Part shown: positions 6,380 through 13,089 of the stretch, piece after piece | Position numbering within the stretch: position 1 is the first letter of the stretch | Layout: each line of letters begins with the position of its first letter | NCBI GenBank assembly: GCA_050045915.1 | Contig: JBNGCR010000119.1 | Location: forward strand, 1-16,290 | DNA: 16,290 bases | Source of the DNA: Limnospira sp050045915 | GTDB lineage: Bacteria > Cyanobacteriota > Cyanobacteriia > Cyanobacteriales > Microcoleaceae | Direction: 5' to 3' | Program-made: the position numbers and the translations under genes | Notes under the pieces: generated by a model | The model's input: the letters and a program-made list of their open reading frames with translations, nothing else | Databases searched by the model: none | What the model was told of the DNA's origin: nothing

Positions 6380-7606
6380 ATGTTACCCACGGATCTACTC
6401 AGTCACCGACAAAACGGAGAAACCATCATCCCCCTCCGCCTGCGAATTGACGCGGGAAATTTGGCGATCGCATCCGAAATCATCCGACGGTTTGAAAACA
6501 GCCTCAACCGCACCCAAGGCGACTTGAACCGCCAACTGCAAGAACTCGAAGGGGACAGCCCCAACTACCGCATCAAGCGGGGATTCGCCCACCTCCTCCG
6601 CAGCAGTTTCTGCACCTTTGAAATCGTCAGTCCCCTCGAACCCCAACAGTTGCGAGAACGAGTTTTTTCAGAAGCCGCAAAACGGGTTCCGTCCTCCCAC
6701 GCAACTCGGACAACCTTAGAAGCAGTGGCAGTTCAACTCAGTCGAGAACTCCAACGAGATGTCACCCCCCCAGAAATCGAAACTGGACTCTATGCCGACT
6801 TGCACGAAAACCGCATTTTAACCCAATTCGATACCCCCACCCCCGAAGCCTTAATTCACCGCTACAATCTCTCCCAAGTTCAAGGGATATTCTACCGCGC
6901 CAGCGAGATCAAAATCAATGCCTATCGCAACGATCCGGGAGAATATAAACTTTTATTTCGATACTTAAAATTATTTCAACTCATGGCTTATATTGAAGGA
7001 GATGCCGACCACGGATTTACCCTCACCCTCGACGGCCCCACCAGCCTCTTCAAACCCAGCACCCGCTACGGTTTAGCCCTGGCAAAAATGCTCCCGGCAT
7101 TACTCCACGTCACCAAGTGGAGTTTGCAGGCGACCTTACAGCAGCGAGATCCCTACACCCGCGTCGTCAGAACCGGCCGCTACACCCTCAATTCCGAGTG
7201 CGAATTGGTCAGCCACTATCCCCCCGGCAAACCCTACGACAGCCTGATCGAACAGTCCTTCGCAGACCGCTGGCAGTCCCTCAAAACCGAGTGGCGGCTG
7301 GAACGGGAAGTCGATTTAATTCCCCTCCCCGGCAGCGTCATGATCCCCGACTTTCGCCTAGTGCACCCCGACGGCCGCGTATTTTTATTAGAAATTGTCG
7401 GCTATTGGCGTCCAGAATACCTGCAAAAGAAATTCTATCAGGTGCGGCGTTCCGACTGCGACCATTTAATCCTCGCCATTTCCGAGCGCTTAAATTTGGC
7501 AAAAGCGGGGGTAAAAACCACCGGAATTCCGGCGCGAGTCGTCTGGTTCAAAGGCAAATTATCCCCCAAATCGGTATTAGAGGCGATCGAAGAGAATGGG
7601 GAATAG
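6380..7606 (+). CDS. DUF790 family protein, Bax1-like putative nuclease
   Basis: 408 residues starting MLPTDLLSHRQNGE, the characteristic opening of DUF790 proteins. A TTG six bases upstream is in frame, but the ATG is the family-consistent start. The archaeal member Bax1 binds the XPB helicase and is a structure-specific nuclease in a repair complex; bacterial members are known mostly by homology. The C-terminal domain shows a PD-(D/E)xK-like signature: Asp324 in IPDFRL, Glu338 in LLEIVGYW, and lysines at 350-351. The N-terminal two thirds is the conserved DUF790 body (about 1-260). No XPB/Rad25-type helicase gene is adjacent, although DUF790 genes are often paired with one. Divergent from the EEP pair through shared promoter DNA. 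Function in nucleotide-excision-like repair is inference from the family. Confidence 0.8.
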   Translation: MLPTDLLSHRQNGETIIPLRLRIDAGNLAIASEIIRRFENSLNRTQGDLNRQLQELEGDSPNYRIKRGFAHLLRSSFCTFEIVSPLEPQQLRERVFSEAAKRVPSSHATRTTLEAVAVQLSRELQRDVTPPEIETGLYADLHENRILTQFDTPTPEALIHRYNLSQVQGIFYRASEIKINAYRNDPGEYKLLFRYLKLFQLMAYIEGDADHGFTLTLDGPTSLFKPSTRYGLALAKMLPALLHVTKWSLQATLQQRDPYTRVVRTGRYTLNSECELVSHYPPGKPYDSLIEQSFADRWQSLKTEWRLEREVDLIPLPGSVMIPDFRLVHPDGRVFLLEIVGYWRPEYLQKKFYQVRRSDCDHLILAISERLNLAKAGVKTTGIPARVVWFKGKLSPKSVLEAIEENGE

Positions 7607-7682
7607 AGAAAAATCTGTGTAATCTGTGTAATCTGCGGATGGAAGTCGGTAATCGGTAATAGGGAATGGGGAATAGGTAATC
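7594..7682. repeat. Short tandem repeat region after the DUF790 gene
   Basis: Contains AATCTGTGT repeated twice and then AATCTG (7616-7636), plus GAATGGGGAATAG-type heptamer repeats at 7594-7608 and again at 7662-7679. These are STRR-like sequences also seen, on the opposite strand, upstream of the same gene. The block slightly overlaps the 3' end of the coding region, so the last codons (EENGE) are repeat-derived. Confidence 0.55.
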
Positions 7683-7707
7683 CAGTCAAAAAATCGAAAA
7701 TCGCCTC

Positions 7708-7742
7708 AAAGTCCCCCTTTTCAAGGGGGATTTAGGGGGATC
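7708..7742. repeat. Interspersed palindrome, copy 1 (AAAGTCCCCC...GGGGGATC)
   Basis: Core hairpin CCCCCTT-TT-CAAGGGGG followed by ATTTAGGGGGATC. Related copies occur at 10100-10139, 10201-10240, 10356-10394 and, split by an insertion, at 15322-15553. This copy lies in reverse orientation to the others. It is a REP/MITE-like family with no coding capacity. Confidence 0.75.
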
Positions 7743-7797
7743 GCCAATAGATATAGTAATCGCCATAAAGCGCAACAACGACGGGGGGACCGTTGAT

Positions 7798-8007
7798 TTA
7801 ACTCTGACTGAGGGTGATGCGGCCGGTTTGAACGTGGTCGAAAATGCGATTGATTTGGTGGCGTTCTGCGTCGGTGATCTGATTTCCCGACAAAATCGCC
7901 GACATCAACCGGAGATATTGGACGTAACTCAATTGGCCCGATGTCTGGATTTGGGTGAGTAGCTGGCCAATGGTGGGGGCCGATTTGGCCGGGTTGTTCC
8001 ATGCCAT
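7798..8007 (-). CDS. Small conserved cyanobacterial protein of unknown function
   Basis: 69 residues, soluble and polar, beginning MAWNNPAKSAPTIGQLL and containing LSYVQYLRLMSAILSG and ERHQINRIFDHVQTGR. From memory this resembles small conserved proteins annotated as hypothetical in many cyanobacteria; no biochemical role is known to me. The ATG at 8007 is chosen because residues further upstream run through intergenic sequence with no family resemblance. Predicted mostly alpha-helical, without a signal peptide or membrane segment. It is divergent from chlP, 255 bases away, which might mean coregulation, but nothing in the sequence proves it. Confidence 0.65.
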   Translation of the reverse strand: MAWNNPAKSAPTIGQLLTQIQTSGQLSYVQYLRLMSAILSGNQITDAERHQINRIFDHVQTGRITLSQS

Positions 8008-8080
8008 AGGGTTCGCGATCGCCTCCTGATTGTGTCCCGTCCTCCAGTATCCCAGAAAACGGGGGCCCGGGAAAAAACGG

Positions 8081-8117
8081 CTAATTATCAATTATCGGGC
8101 GCCAATTGTCAATTTTT
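8081..8117. repeat. AT-rich short repeats in the chlP upstream region
   Basis: TAATTATCAATTATC followed by CAATTGTCAATTTTT: degenerate heptamer-like repeats of the cyanobacterial STRR kind. The rest of the 255-bp spacer to chlP has a possible -10 TACTAT at 8215-8220 but no convincing -35. Confidence 0.35.
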
Positions 8118-8250
8118 TTCCCATCCGACCCGCAAAATTGTTACGGTCTGTTAAGCTCTATTGCAATCCGTCACAACTCTGAGAAGAACCCCCCCCCGCT
8201 GACTGACTCCGTGCTACTATCTGGGCTTAGTAACTGACGAGATAAATTTT

Positions 8251-8265
8251 GGGAGAGGACCTTTG
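8251..8265 (+). promoter_or_regulatory. Strong Shine-Dalgarno sequence setting a TTG start for chlP
   Basis: GGGAGAGG at 8251-8258 is followed by TTG at 8263-8265. This is the strongest ribosome binding site in the window. No ATG or GTG occurs in frame at a sensible place, and the dinucleotide-fold strand begins three codons later. TTG is therefore the start. Confidence 0.75.
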
Positions 8266-9483
8266 ACTCTACGGGTTGCTGTTGTCGGATCGGGTCCTGC
8301 GGGTTCCTCCGCGGCCGAAACGCTGGTAAAAGCTGGAATTGAAACCTATTTATTCGAGCGCAAACTGGATAACGCCAAACCCTGTGGCGGTGCTATCCCC
8401 CTGTGTATGGTAAGTGAGTTCGACCTGCCGCCCGAAATTATCGACCGGCGGGTTCGGAAAATGAAAATGATCTCCCCCTCCAACCGCGAGGTGGACATCA
8501 ATTTAGAAAATGAAGATGAATATATCGGGATGTGTCGCCGGGAAGTCCTCGACGGCTTCATGCGCGATCGCGCCGAATCCCTGGGGGCCAACCTGATCAA
8601 CGGTACGGTTCACAAACTCGAAATTCCCACCAAAACTGGCGACCCCTACACCATCCACTATAACGACCACTCCGGCGGTAAAGCGGTCGGAACGGCCAAA
8701 ACCCTGAAAGTGGATCTGGTCATCGGTGCGGACGGGGCCAACTCCCGGGTGGCGAAGGCCATCGACGCCGGGGATTACAATTATGCGATCGCTTTCCAAG
8801 AGCGCATCCGCATCCCCGAAGACAAAATGGCCTACTACGAAGATCGGGCCGAAATGTACGTCGGCAACGACGTCTCCCCCGACTTCTACGCCTGGGTTTT
8901 CCCCAAATACGATCACGTCGCCGTCGGAACCGGAACCATGAAGGTCAACCAGGCGATGATCAAAAAGCTGCAAGCCGGCATCCGCGCCCGCGCCGCCCAG
9001 CGTATCGAAGGCGGTAAAATCATCAAAGTGGAAGCCCACCCCATCCCCGAACATCCCCGCCCCCGCCGGGTCGTGGGCCGCGTCGCCCTGGTCGGAGACG
9101 CCGCCGGAACCGTCACCAAATCTTCCGGCGAAGGCATTTACTTCGCCGCCAAGTCGGGCCGGATGTGCGCCGAAACCATCGTGGAAACCTCCAACGCCGG
9201 ACAGAAAATCCCCACCGAAGATGACTTGAAACTTTATATCAAGCGTTGGGATAAGCAGTACGGCATGACCTATTTGGTGCTCGACATCCTGCAGCGGGTG
9301 TTCTACCGCACCGATGCGAGTCGGGAAGCGTTTGTGGAAATGTGCTCCGATCTCGACGTGCAGCGCATGACATTCGACAGCTACCTCTATAAAACTGTCG
9401 TCCCCGCCAACCCCCTGGTGCAGATGAAGATCACCGCCAAAACCTTGGGCAGCTTGCTGCGGGGCCACGCCCTCGCTCCCTAA
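8263..9483 (+). CDS. chlP: Geranylgeranyl diphosphate/geranylgeranyl-chlorophyll reductase
   Basis: Flavoprotein that uses NADPH to saturate three double bases of the geranylgeranyl chain, giving the phytyl tail of chlorophyll a and phytyl diphosphate for tocopherol and phylloquinone. 406 residues, the usual cyanobacterial length. FAD-binding GSGPAG is at 9-14, the conserved CGGAIP at 41-46, GADGANSR at 155-162, and the second FAD contact ALVGDAAGTVTKSSGEGIYF at about 275-294. Initiation is at TTG (8263) behind a strong GGGAGAGG. A 12-bp stem terminator follows the stop, so the gene is probably monocistronic. Codon usage is G/C-rich and uniform, consistent with a highly expressed core gene. 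The assignment is secure because the whole sequence has the ChlP pattern rather than that of archaeal-type GGR. Confidence 0.95.
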   Translation: MTLRVAVVGSGPAGSSAAETLVKAGIETYLFERKLDNAKPCGGAIPLCMVSEFDLPPEIIDRRVRKMKMISPSNREVDINLENEDEYIGMCRREVLDGFMRDRAESLGANLINGTVHKLEIPTKTGDPYTIHYNDHSGGKAVGTAKTLKVDLVIGADGANSRVAKAIDAGDYNYAIAFQERIRIPEDKMAYYEDRAEMYVGNDVSPDFYAWVFPKYDHVAVGTGTMKVNQAMIKKLQAGIRARAAQRIEGGKIIKVEAHPIPEHPRPRRVVGRVALVGDAAGTVTKSSGEGIYFAAKSGRMCAETIVETSNAGQKIPTEDDLKLYIKRWDKQYGMTYLVLDILQRVFYRTDASREAFVEMCSDLDVQRMTFDSYLYKTVVPANPLVQMKITAKTLGSLLRGHALAP

Positions 9484-9515
9484 GCGATCGCTCATTTTTC
9501 TTTAACATAAAACCC

Positions 9516-9551
9516 TTTCCTCTCCGGTATTTGTGCCGGGGAGGAAATTTT
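9516..9551 (+). terminator. Factor-independent terminator of chlP
   Basis: TTTCCTCTCCGG (9516-9527) pairs with CCGGGGAGGAAA (9536-9547), allowing one U-G pair, around an 8-base loop, and is followed by TTTTG. It lies 33 bases after the chlP stop. Confidence 0.7.
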
Positions 9552-9579
9552 GTAATAGGCAACAGGACGGTTGGGACCT

Positions 9580-10092
9580 ATGAATCAAAAACTAATGATC
9601 AGAACTGAAAATGAGAACGATGTGAAGGCTATAACAGATGTAACTATCTCCGCCTTCAAAACATTGGAGATCAGCCAACATACGGAACAGTTTATAATAA
9701 CCGCCCTCCGCGCCGCCGAAGCACTTTCCGTGTCTCTCGTCGCAGAAATGGATAACTCAATCGTCGGGCACATCGCATTTTCACCCGTCGTCATTTCCGA
9801 CGGAACGCCGGACTGGTACGGCCTCGGCCCGCTCTCCGTTTTACCTTCCCATCAAAGGCAGGGTATCGGCAAAACCCTGGTCAGAGAAGGCCTGTCGCGT
9901 TTGAGGGGTTTGAATGCGAAGGGATGTTGCGTGGTCGGACATCCGGATTATTATCCGAAATTTGGATTCGAGAATGTTGCCGATCTCAGTTATAAAGGCG
10001 TGCCACCAGAGTTCTTTTTTGCCCTGTCATTTAATGGAAATTTTCCCGAAGGTGAAGTCACGTTTCACGAGGCTTTTATGGCGACTTCATAA
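9580..10092 (+). CDS. GNAT family N-acetyltransferase, YhbS-like
   Basis: 170 residues with the GNAT fold: SLVAEMDNSIVGHIAFSPV (beta2-beta4 region), then acetyl-CoA-binding motif A, LGPLSVLPSHQRQGIGKTL, with the Q/RxxGxG/A pattern as RQGIG. The C-terminal HPDYYPKFGFE is typical of the YhbS/COG3153 branch. Substrate unknown. The ATG at 9580 is preferred to an in-frame TTG at 9571; an ATG at 9595 (MIRTE) is also possible and starts exactly where the family domain begins. The first 250 bases use many A/T-ending codons (ATA, GTA, ACA), unlike chlP next door, and the gene is flanked downstream by interspersed repeats, so horizontal acquisition is plausible. It follows a terminator, so it should have its own promoter, which I could not identify. 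Confidence 0.82.
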   Translation: MNQKLMIRTENENDVKAITDVTISAFKTLEISQHTEQFIITALRAAEALSVSLVAEMDNSIVGHIAFSPVVISDGTPDWYGLGPLSVLPSHQRQGIGKTLVREGLSRLRGLNAKGCCVVGHPDYYPKFGFENVADLSYKGVPPEFFFALSFNGNFPEGEVTFHEAFMATS

Positions 10093-10099
10093 CCGGAGA

Positions 10100-10394
10100 G
10101 ATCCCCCTAAATCCCCCTTACGAAGGGGGACTTTGAAAAGATATTCTCCCCCCTTACAAAGGGGGGCTGGGGGGGATGCTCTACCGTTTGGGAACCGAAA
10201 AATCCCCCTAAATCCCCCTTCGTAAGGGGGACTTTGAAAANNNNNNNNNNNNNNNNNNNNNNNNNNNNNNNNNNNNNNNNNNNNNNNNNNNNNNNNNNNN
10301 NNNNNNNNNNNNNNNNNNNNNNNNNNNNNNNNNNNNNNNNGTTTGGGAACCGAAAAATCCCCCTAAATCCCCCTTCGTAAGGGGGACTTTGAAA
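10100..10394. repeat. Tandem block of interspersed palindromes containing an assembly gap
   Basis: Three copies of the ATCCCCCTAAATCCCCCTT / AAGGGGGACTTTGAAA palindrome start at 10101, 10202 and 10357. The first two are 101 bp apart. Between them is a second palindrome, CCCCCCTTACAAAGGGGGG (10147-10166), and a unique joiner ending GTTTGGGAACCG. A 54-bp unit (10186-10239) is repeated exactly at 10341-10394 on the other side of the gap. The block contains no gene and fills the space between the acetyltransferase and the glycosyltransferase. Confidence 0.8.
10241..10340. other. Scaffold gap, 100 N
   Basis: Exactly 100 N, a placeholder length. The flanking 54-bp direct repeat shows the assembly broke inside a tandem repeat; the true missing length is unknown. 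If only one 101-bp period is missing its joiner, about 46 bases are absent. Confidence 0.95.
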
Positions 10395-10445
10395 CCAATT
10401 CTCCCCAATCCGATGCGAGAGTATTTGTGCGATTAGCTTGGTAAT

Positions 10446-12170
10446 TCAATTCCCAAGGGGTGTTTCTCCGCAGCGATACATCTGAAAATAATAGCCGGGA
10501 ACGTAAGATTTCGTACCGGGTTCGAGTTGGCAATTGTAGAGGGAGGGATCGAAGTGGGCGGAAAAATTGACCGTCCACAAATTCAGGGGGCGGGGCCATT
10601 TTTTGAGGGTGCGATCGAGGGTCGCCGTGGCGGTTAAACCCTCTTTTTCGTACTTGTGGGCAAGCAGGAAAAAGGGCGATAATTCTGGCATTCCCAACTT
10701 CTGCAATTCCCAGGCGATTCCCATCATTTCCCCCGTCTGTTCGTGGCTTTTATGGACTGTGGCGATCAGGGTGGGAATCTCCGGATTAGAATGGGACGCG
10801 ATCGCCCTCGCCACCCATTCCGGGCGATCGGGTTTCTGGTAGGCGAAATTATGGGCGACCATCAACCCACTGAAAAAGGAAACAGTCAAAATGAGAGCGA
10901 TCGCCCATCTTCGCCAATCATATTTTCCGGGATTTTGCCACCCCGCCGCCAATCCCGCCGCCACGATTAACAAAATAGCCGGAAAGTAAATAAACTGATA
11001 TCGAGCCGCCAACGTGAGGTCGATGCCGAACCCCCAGGCGATCGCCAAAAACAGCACCCAAACTACCAGCGTCAAACCCCCCCACAACTGCACGGACTCC
11101 CGCCGGGATGGGGGCAGAACCCGCCAACCGTCAACCCAAACTTTCCCCAATATCCCCAAAATCAATAAGGTGAAAATACCGGAAATAATAACGACCGGTA
11201 AGGGCTGATTTTCCACCGGCAACAAAACCACCATCGTCGTCAACCAAGCCACAATTCTGGCAATGGGTTGAATCAATATTTCCATCGGATCGCCAGGAGA
11301 CGCCCAGGCCGTCAACTCGCTGTCCCCGCCGGAAATTTGCAGGAAAATGGGCAGCCAAACCAGCCCCCCCGCCGCCGTCCCCAAGGCGACGAAATAGAAC
11401 CCCTTCCAAGTTTTGAAGGCCGGAAATTGTAACGGAGAACGGCGGAGATCCCGAATCCAAAGCCCCAAAACCATCGCTCCTTCTGCAATTAACAAAAAGG
11501 CGAAAAAGAAATGCACCGCCACCCCCAACGTATTGATCCCGACGCCGACGACAACCAGCCACGGGGGGAGGGAAATTTGGCGGTTCAGACGGCGAATTCC
11601 GGCGCTCAGACAAGCCAAAGATGCGATCGCCAACAAAATCGCCAAAGTGTAGTGTCGGGCTTCCTGGGCCAAATAAACGCCGAAGGGAGAAACCGCCATC
11701 AAGGCCGCGGCCATTTGTGCGACAATTCGGGAACGGAAGGACAGCCAAGCCAACCCGAACAAGGCGGGCACCGTCGCCACACCAAATAGAACACTGAGCG
11801 ATCGCGCGATGCCGATGGGGACGAGCTCCCCGGCGGGGGCCAACCCGTCAACCCAAAGGTGCGTCAGCATGAAATAAACGGGGGGATGGTTGCTTTCCGC
11901 GAATAACCGCTCGGGGACGGCGCCGACTCCCAAATTCGGATCGACTTCCAGGGGGTGCACGAGCAGTTCCGGGGCGATGGGCACGTCCAGGGGAATTTGA
12001 TGGAATCCCCGTCCGAGACTGAAGGCGAGGGTGGCAAATTCGTCGCTCCAGATCGGTTTGGCATCCAAATCCATCAGGCGTACAATTAAAGCGATCGCAC
12101 ACCAAATTATTAACAAAATCAAGTGAATGGGATTTTCTGGGGGGGACGTTTCGCGATCGCGTCGTGCCAT
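10446..12170 (-). CDS. GT39-type polytopic membrane glycosyltransferase
   Basis: 574-residue multi-spanning inner-membrane protein of the dolichyl/polyprenyl-phosphate-sugar dependent type (GT-C fold, PMT/ArnT-like, glycosyltransferase family 39). It is expected to transfer a sugar from a lipid carrier outside the cytoplasm. First membrane helix about 16-33, then the acidic loop motif IWSDEFATLAFS (40-51) containing the Asp-Glu pair typical of the family. NHPPVYFMLTHLW (114-126) matches the second conserved luminal motif. About 10-11 further hydrophobic segments follow, and a soluble C-terminal domain of roughly 130 residues. The ATG at 12170 is directly before the polar MARRDRETSPP leader. 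It lies 71 bases downstream of the universal stress protein gene on the same strand and could be cotranscribed. Acceptor and donor sugars cannot be told from sequence. Confidence 0.75.
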   Translation of the reverse strand: MARRDRETSPPENPIHLILLIIWCAIALIVRLMDLDAKPIWSDEFATLAFSLGRGFHQIPLDVPIAPELLVHPLEVDPNLGVGAVPERLFAESNHPPVYFMLTHLWVDGLAPAGELVPIGIARSLSVLFGVATVPALFGLAWLSFRSRIVAQMAAALMAVSPFGVYLAQEARHYTLAILLAIASLACLSAGIRRLNRQISLPPWLVVVGVGINTLGVAVHFFFAFLLIAEGAMVLGLWIRDLRRSPLQFPAFKTWKGFYFVALGTAAGGLVWLPIFLQISGGDSELTAWASPGDPMEILIQPIARIVAWLTTMVVLLPVENQPLPVVIISGIFTLLILGILGKVWVDGWRVLPPSRRESVQLWGGLTLVVWVLFLAIAWGFGIDLTLAARYQFIYFPAILLIVAAGLAAGWQNPGKYDWRRWAIALILTVSFFSGLMVAHNFAYQKPDRPEWVARAIASHSNPEIPTLIATVHKSHEQTGEMMGIAWELQKLGMPELSPFFLLAHKYEKEGLTATATLDRTLKKWPRPLNLWTVNFSAHFDPSLYNCQLEPGTKSYVPGYYFQMYRCGETPLGN

Positions 12171-12241
12171 GATTTGCAGACACCCTGACAGAAATGACGC
12201 CCTATTGTAGATCGGATTTTCGCCGTCCCCACCCCCAAACG

Positions 12242-12694
12242 TCAGTTTTTGCGATCGCGTTGAGGTACGGGAACCACCAACACCGGACAGTCCGCTTTTC
12301 GGAGAATCCCCTCGCTAACACTGCCGACGATCGCCTGAAACAGACGGCCGTGGCCGTGGGAACCCACAATCACCAGATCGGCCTTCAGCTTCTCCACTTC
12401 CGCCAAAATCGTCTCGACGGTCGAACCCTGAATCGTCAAACCCGTGGCGTCGATGCCCTTTTGACGCAGGGTTTCGGCCCACTCCTGGAGTTGATGATGT
12501 TCTTTGCGATAGGCGTTGGCGGTATCTTCCCGCACCGAAGGGGGACCGGTGCCGAACCCTACGAAATCCGGTTCCGGGGCGGTGGCGTGGATCAGCCACA
12601 ACTTGCACCCGAAAGCCCGGGCCAATTTTTCCGCCTGGGCGATCGTGGCGGCCGTGACGTCCGAGAAATCGATCGCGGCCAAAATATTTTGCAT
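12242..12694 (-). CDS. Universal stress protein, UspA family
   Basis: 150-residue single-domain UspA protein, cytoplasmic, nucleotide-binding alpha/beta fold, generally dimeric and linked to stress tolerance. It opens MQNILAAIDFSD, giving the conserved Asp of beta1. The ATP-binding signature G-2x-G-9x-G(S/T) is intact as GSHGHG...VGSVSE near residues 112-127, so it should be an ATP-binding member. The closing strand is CPVLVVPVP. Its own promoter (12722-12750, minus strand) gives a short leader of about 20 bases. A separate small RNA gene lies immediately upstream on the same strand. It is followed after 71 bases by the GT39 gene in the same direction. The physiological signal is unknown. Confidence 0.88.
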   Translation of the reverse strand: MQNILAAIDFSDVTAATIAQAEKLARAFGCKLWLIHATAPEPDFVGFGTGPPSVREDTANAYRKEHHQLQEWAETLRQKGIDATGLTIQGSTVETILAEVEKLKADLVIVGSHGHGRLFQAIVGSVSEGILRKADCPVLVVPVPQRDRKN

Positions 12695-12721
12695 GGGGCG
12701 CTACATCCAGTGAGATGCCAA

Positions 12722-12750
12722 ATCATATCATTCTGAAACCCTTCCGGCAA
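12722..12750 (-). promoter_or_regulatory. Promoter of the universal stress protein gene
   Basis: On the minus strand TTGCCG (12745-12750), a 17-bp spacer and TATGAT (12722-12727). Transcription would start near 12715, leaving a leader of about 20 bases before the ATG at 12694. It lies downstream of the small RNA terminator, which supports two independent transcription units. Confidence 0.6.
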
Positions 12751-12773
12751 GGAGCGGACGGCGACGACGGCCC

Positions 12774-12829
12774 AAAAAAAAAGAGAGAGCTGCTTGAGCG
12801 ACTCTCTCTACCATCAGGGTGCATCTACA
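12774..12829 (-). ncRNA. Putative free-standing small RNA, about 55 nt
   Basis: Minus-strand unit predicted from three parts in correct order: a near-consensus promoter (12836-12864), a short body starting near GTAGATGCACCCTGATGG, and a terminator hairpin with 8-bp arms AGAGAGAG/CTCTCTCT and a 12-base loop (12790-12801) followed by nine T (12782-12774). The 5' part contains a small ACC...GGT helix (ACCCTGATGGT). No open reading frame of useful length fits. The next gene downstream has its own promoter, so this is not needed as its leader. I considered the cyanobacterial small RNAs Yfr1, Yfr2, IsaR1 and NsiR4 but cannot confirm a match: the Yfr1 core ACTCCTCACAC, a Fur box and an NtcA site GTA-N8-TAC are all absent. 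An attenuator upstream of the stress protein gene is the alternative. Confidence 0.6.
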
Positions 12830-12835
12830 TAACAT

Positions 12836-12864
12836 AATATAGCTTTTTTGGGGTGAGGGGTCAA
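12836..12864 (-). promoter_or_regulatory. Near-consensus sigma70 promoter of the small RNA
   Basis: On the minus strand TTGACC (12859-12864), exactly 17 bp, then TATATT (12836-12841). The -35 is embedded in a small palindrome, AGGGGGCTTGACCCCT, which might bind a regulator. Confidence 0.65.
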
Positions 12865-12948
12865 GCCCCCTATTTAAAGATTGTGTAAAGAAAATGCCGT
12901 CATTTATTAAAGTTTGGTAAAGCCCAAACCGGACTCAGTTCGAGTTAT
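12865..12948. other. Non-coding sequence left of the second gap
   Basis: AT-rich DNA with one hairpin: GTTTGG (12912-12917) and CCAAAC (12924-12929) around a 6-base loop, followed on the minus strand by CTTTAATAAA. This could end a transcript coming from the toxin-antitoxin operon. An open frame into the gap exists but its 13 codons show no family resemblance. Confidence 0.3.
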
Positions 12949-13048
12949 NNNNNNNNNNNNNNNNNNNNNNNNNNNNNNNNNNNNNNNNNNNNNNNNNNNN
13001 NNNNNNNNNNNNNNNNNNNNNNNNNNNNNNNNNNNNNNNNNNNNNNNN
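12949..13048. other. Scaffold gap, 100 N
   Basis: Exactly 100 N, a placeholder. It removes most of the toxin gene that starts at 13089. The real size is unknown; a normal PIN-domain toxin would need roughly 350-400 missing bases, so the placeholder is probably too short. Confidence 0.95.
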
Positions 13049-13089
13049 ATATAAACCGATTGAAAATCGGATAGATTTAGCTGTCCCAT
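13049..13089 (-). CDS. PIN-domain (VapC-like) toxin, N-terminal fragment cut by the gap
   Basis: Only the first 13 codons, MGQLNLSDFQSVY, are visible before the N run. This opening and the 13-base overlap with the upstream antitoxin gene fit cyanobacterial type II toxins of the VapC/PIN ribonuclease class, which start MGQLN-L-...-VY followed by a D-T strand. The identification rests on a short peptide and on context. The frame beyond the gap (to 12907) cannot be trusted because the gap length is arbitrary. Confidence 0.5.

Noticed and set aside
8503..9495. 330-codon open frame on the strand opposite chlP
   Set aside because: It is a mirror of the G/C-rich codon pattern of chlP; the translation is a low-complexity His/Gly/Asp/Val mix with no family resemblance and no start signals.
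11131..11748. 205-codon Gly/Arg-rich frame within the glycosyltransferase region
   Set aside because: It is an overlapping frame of the same strand under a complete GT39 gene and has no independent support.
12770..12830. A tRNA or Yfr1-type RNA at the hairpin region
   Set aside because: There is no cloverleaf or anticodon arm, and the Yfr1 core ACTCCTCACAC is missing from the predicted transcript. A generic small RNA is the safer call.
12907..13089. A single 60-codon frame reading through the N gap as a complete toxin
   Set aside because: The frame depends on the arbitrary 100-base placeholder and the C-terminal codons do not look like a PIN domain, so only the N-terminal fragment is reported.
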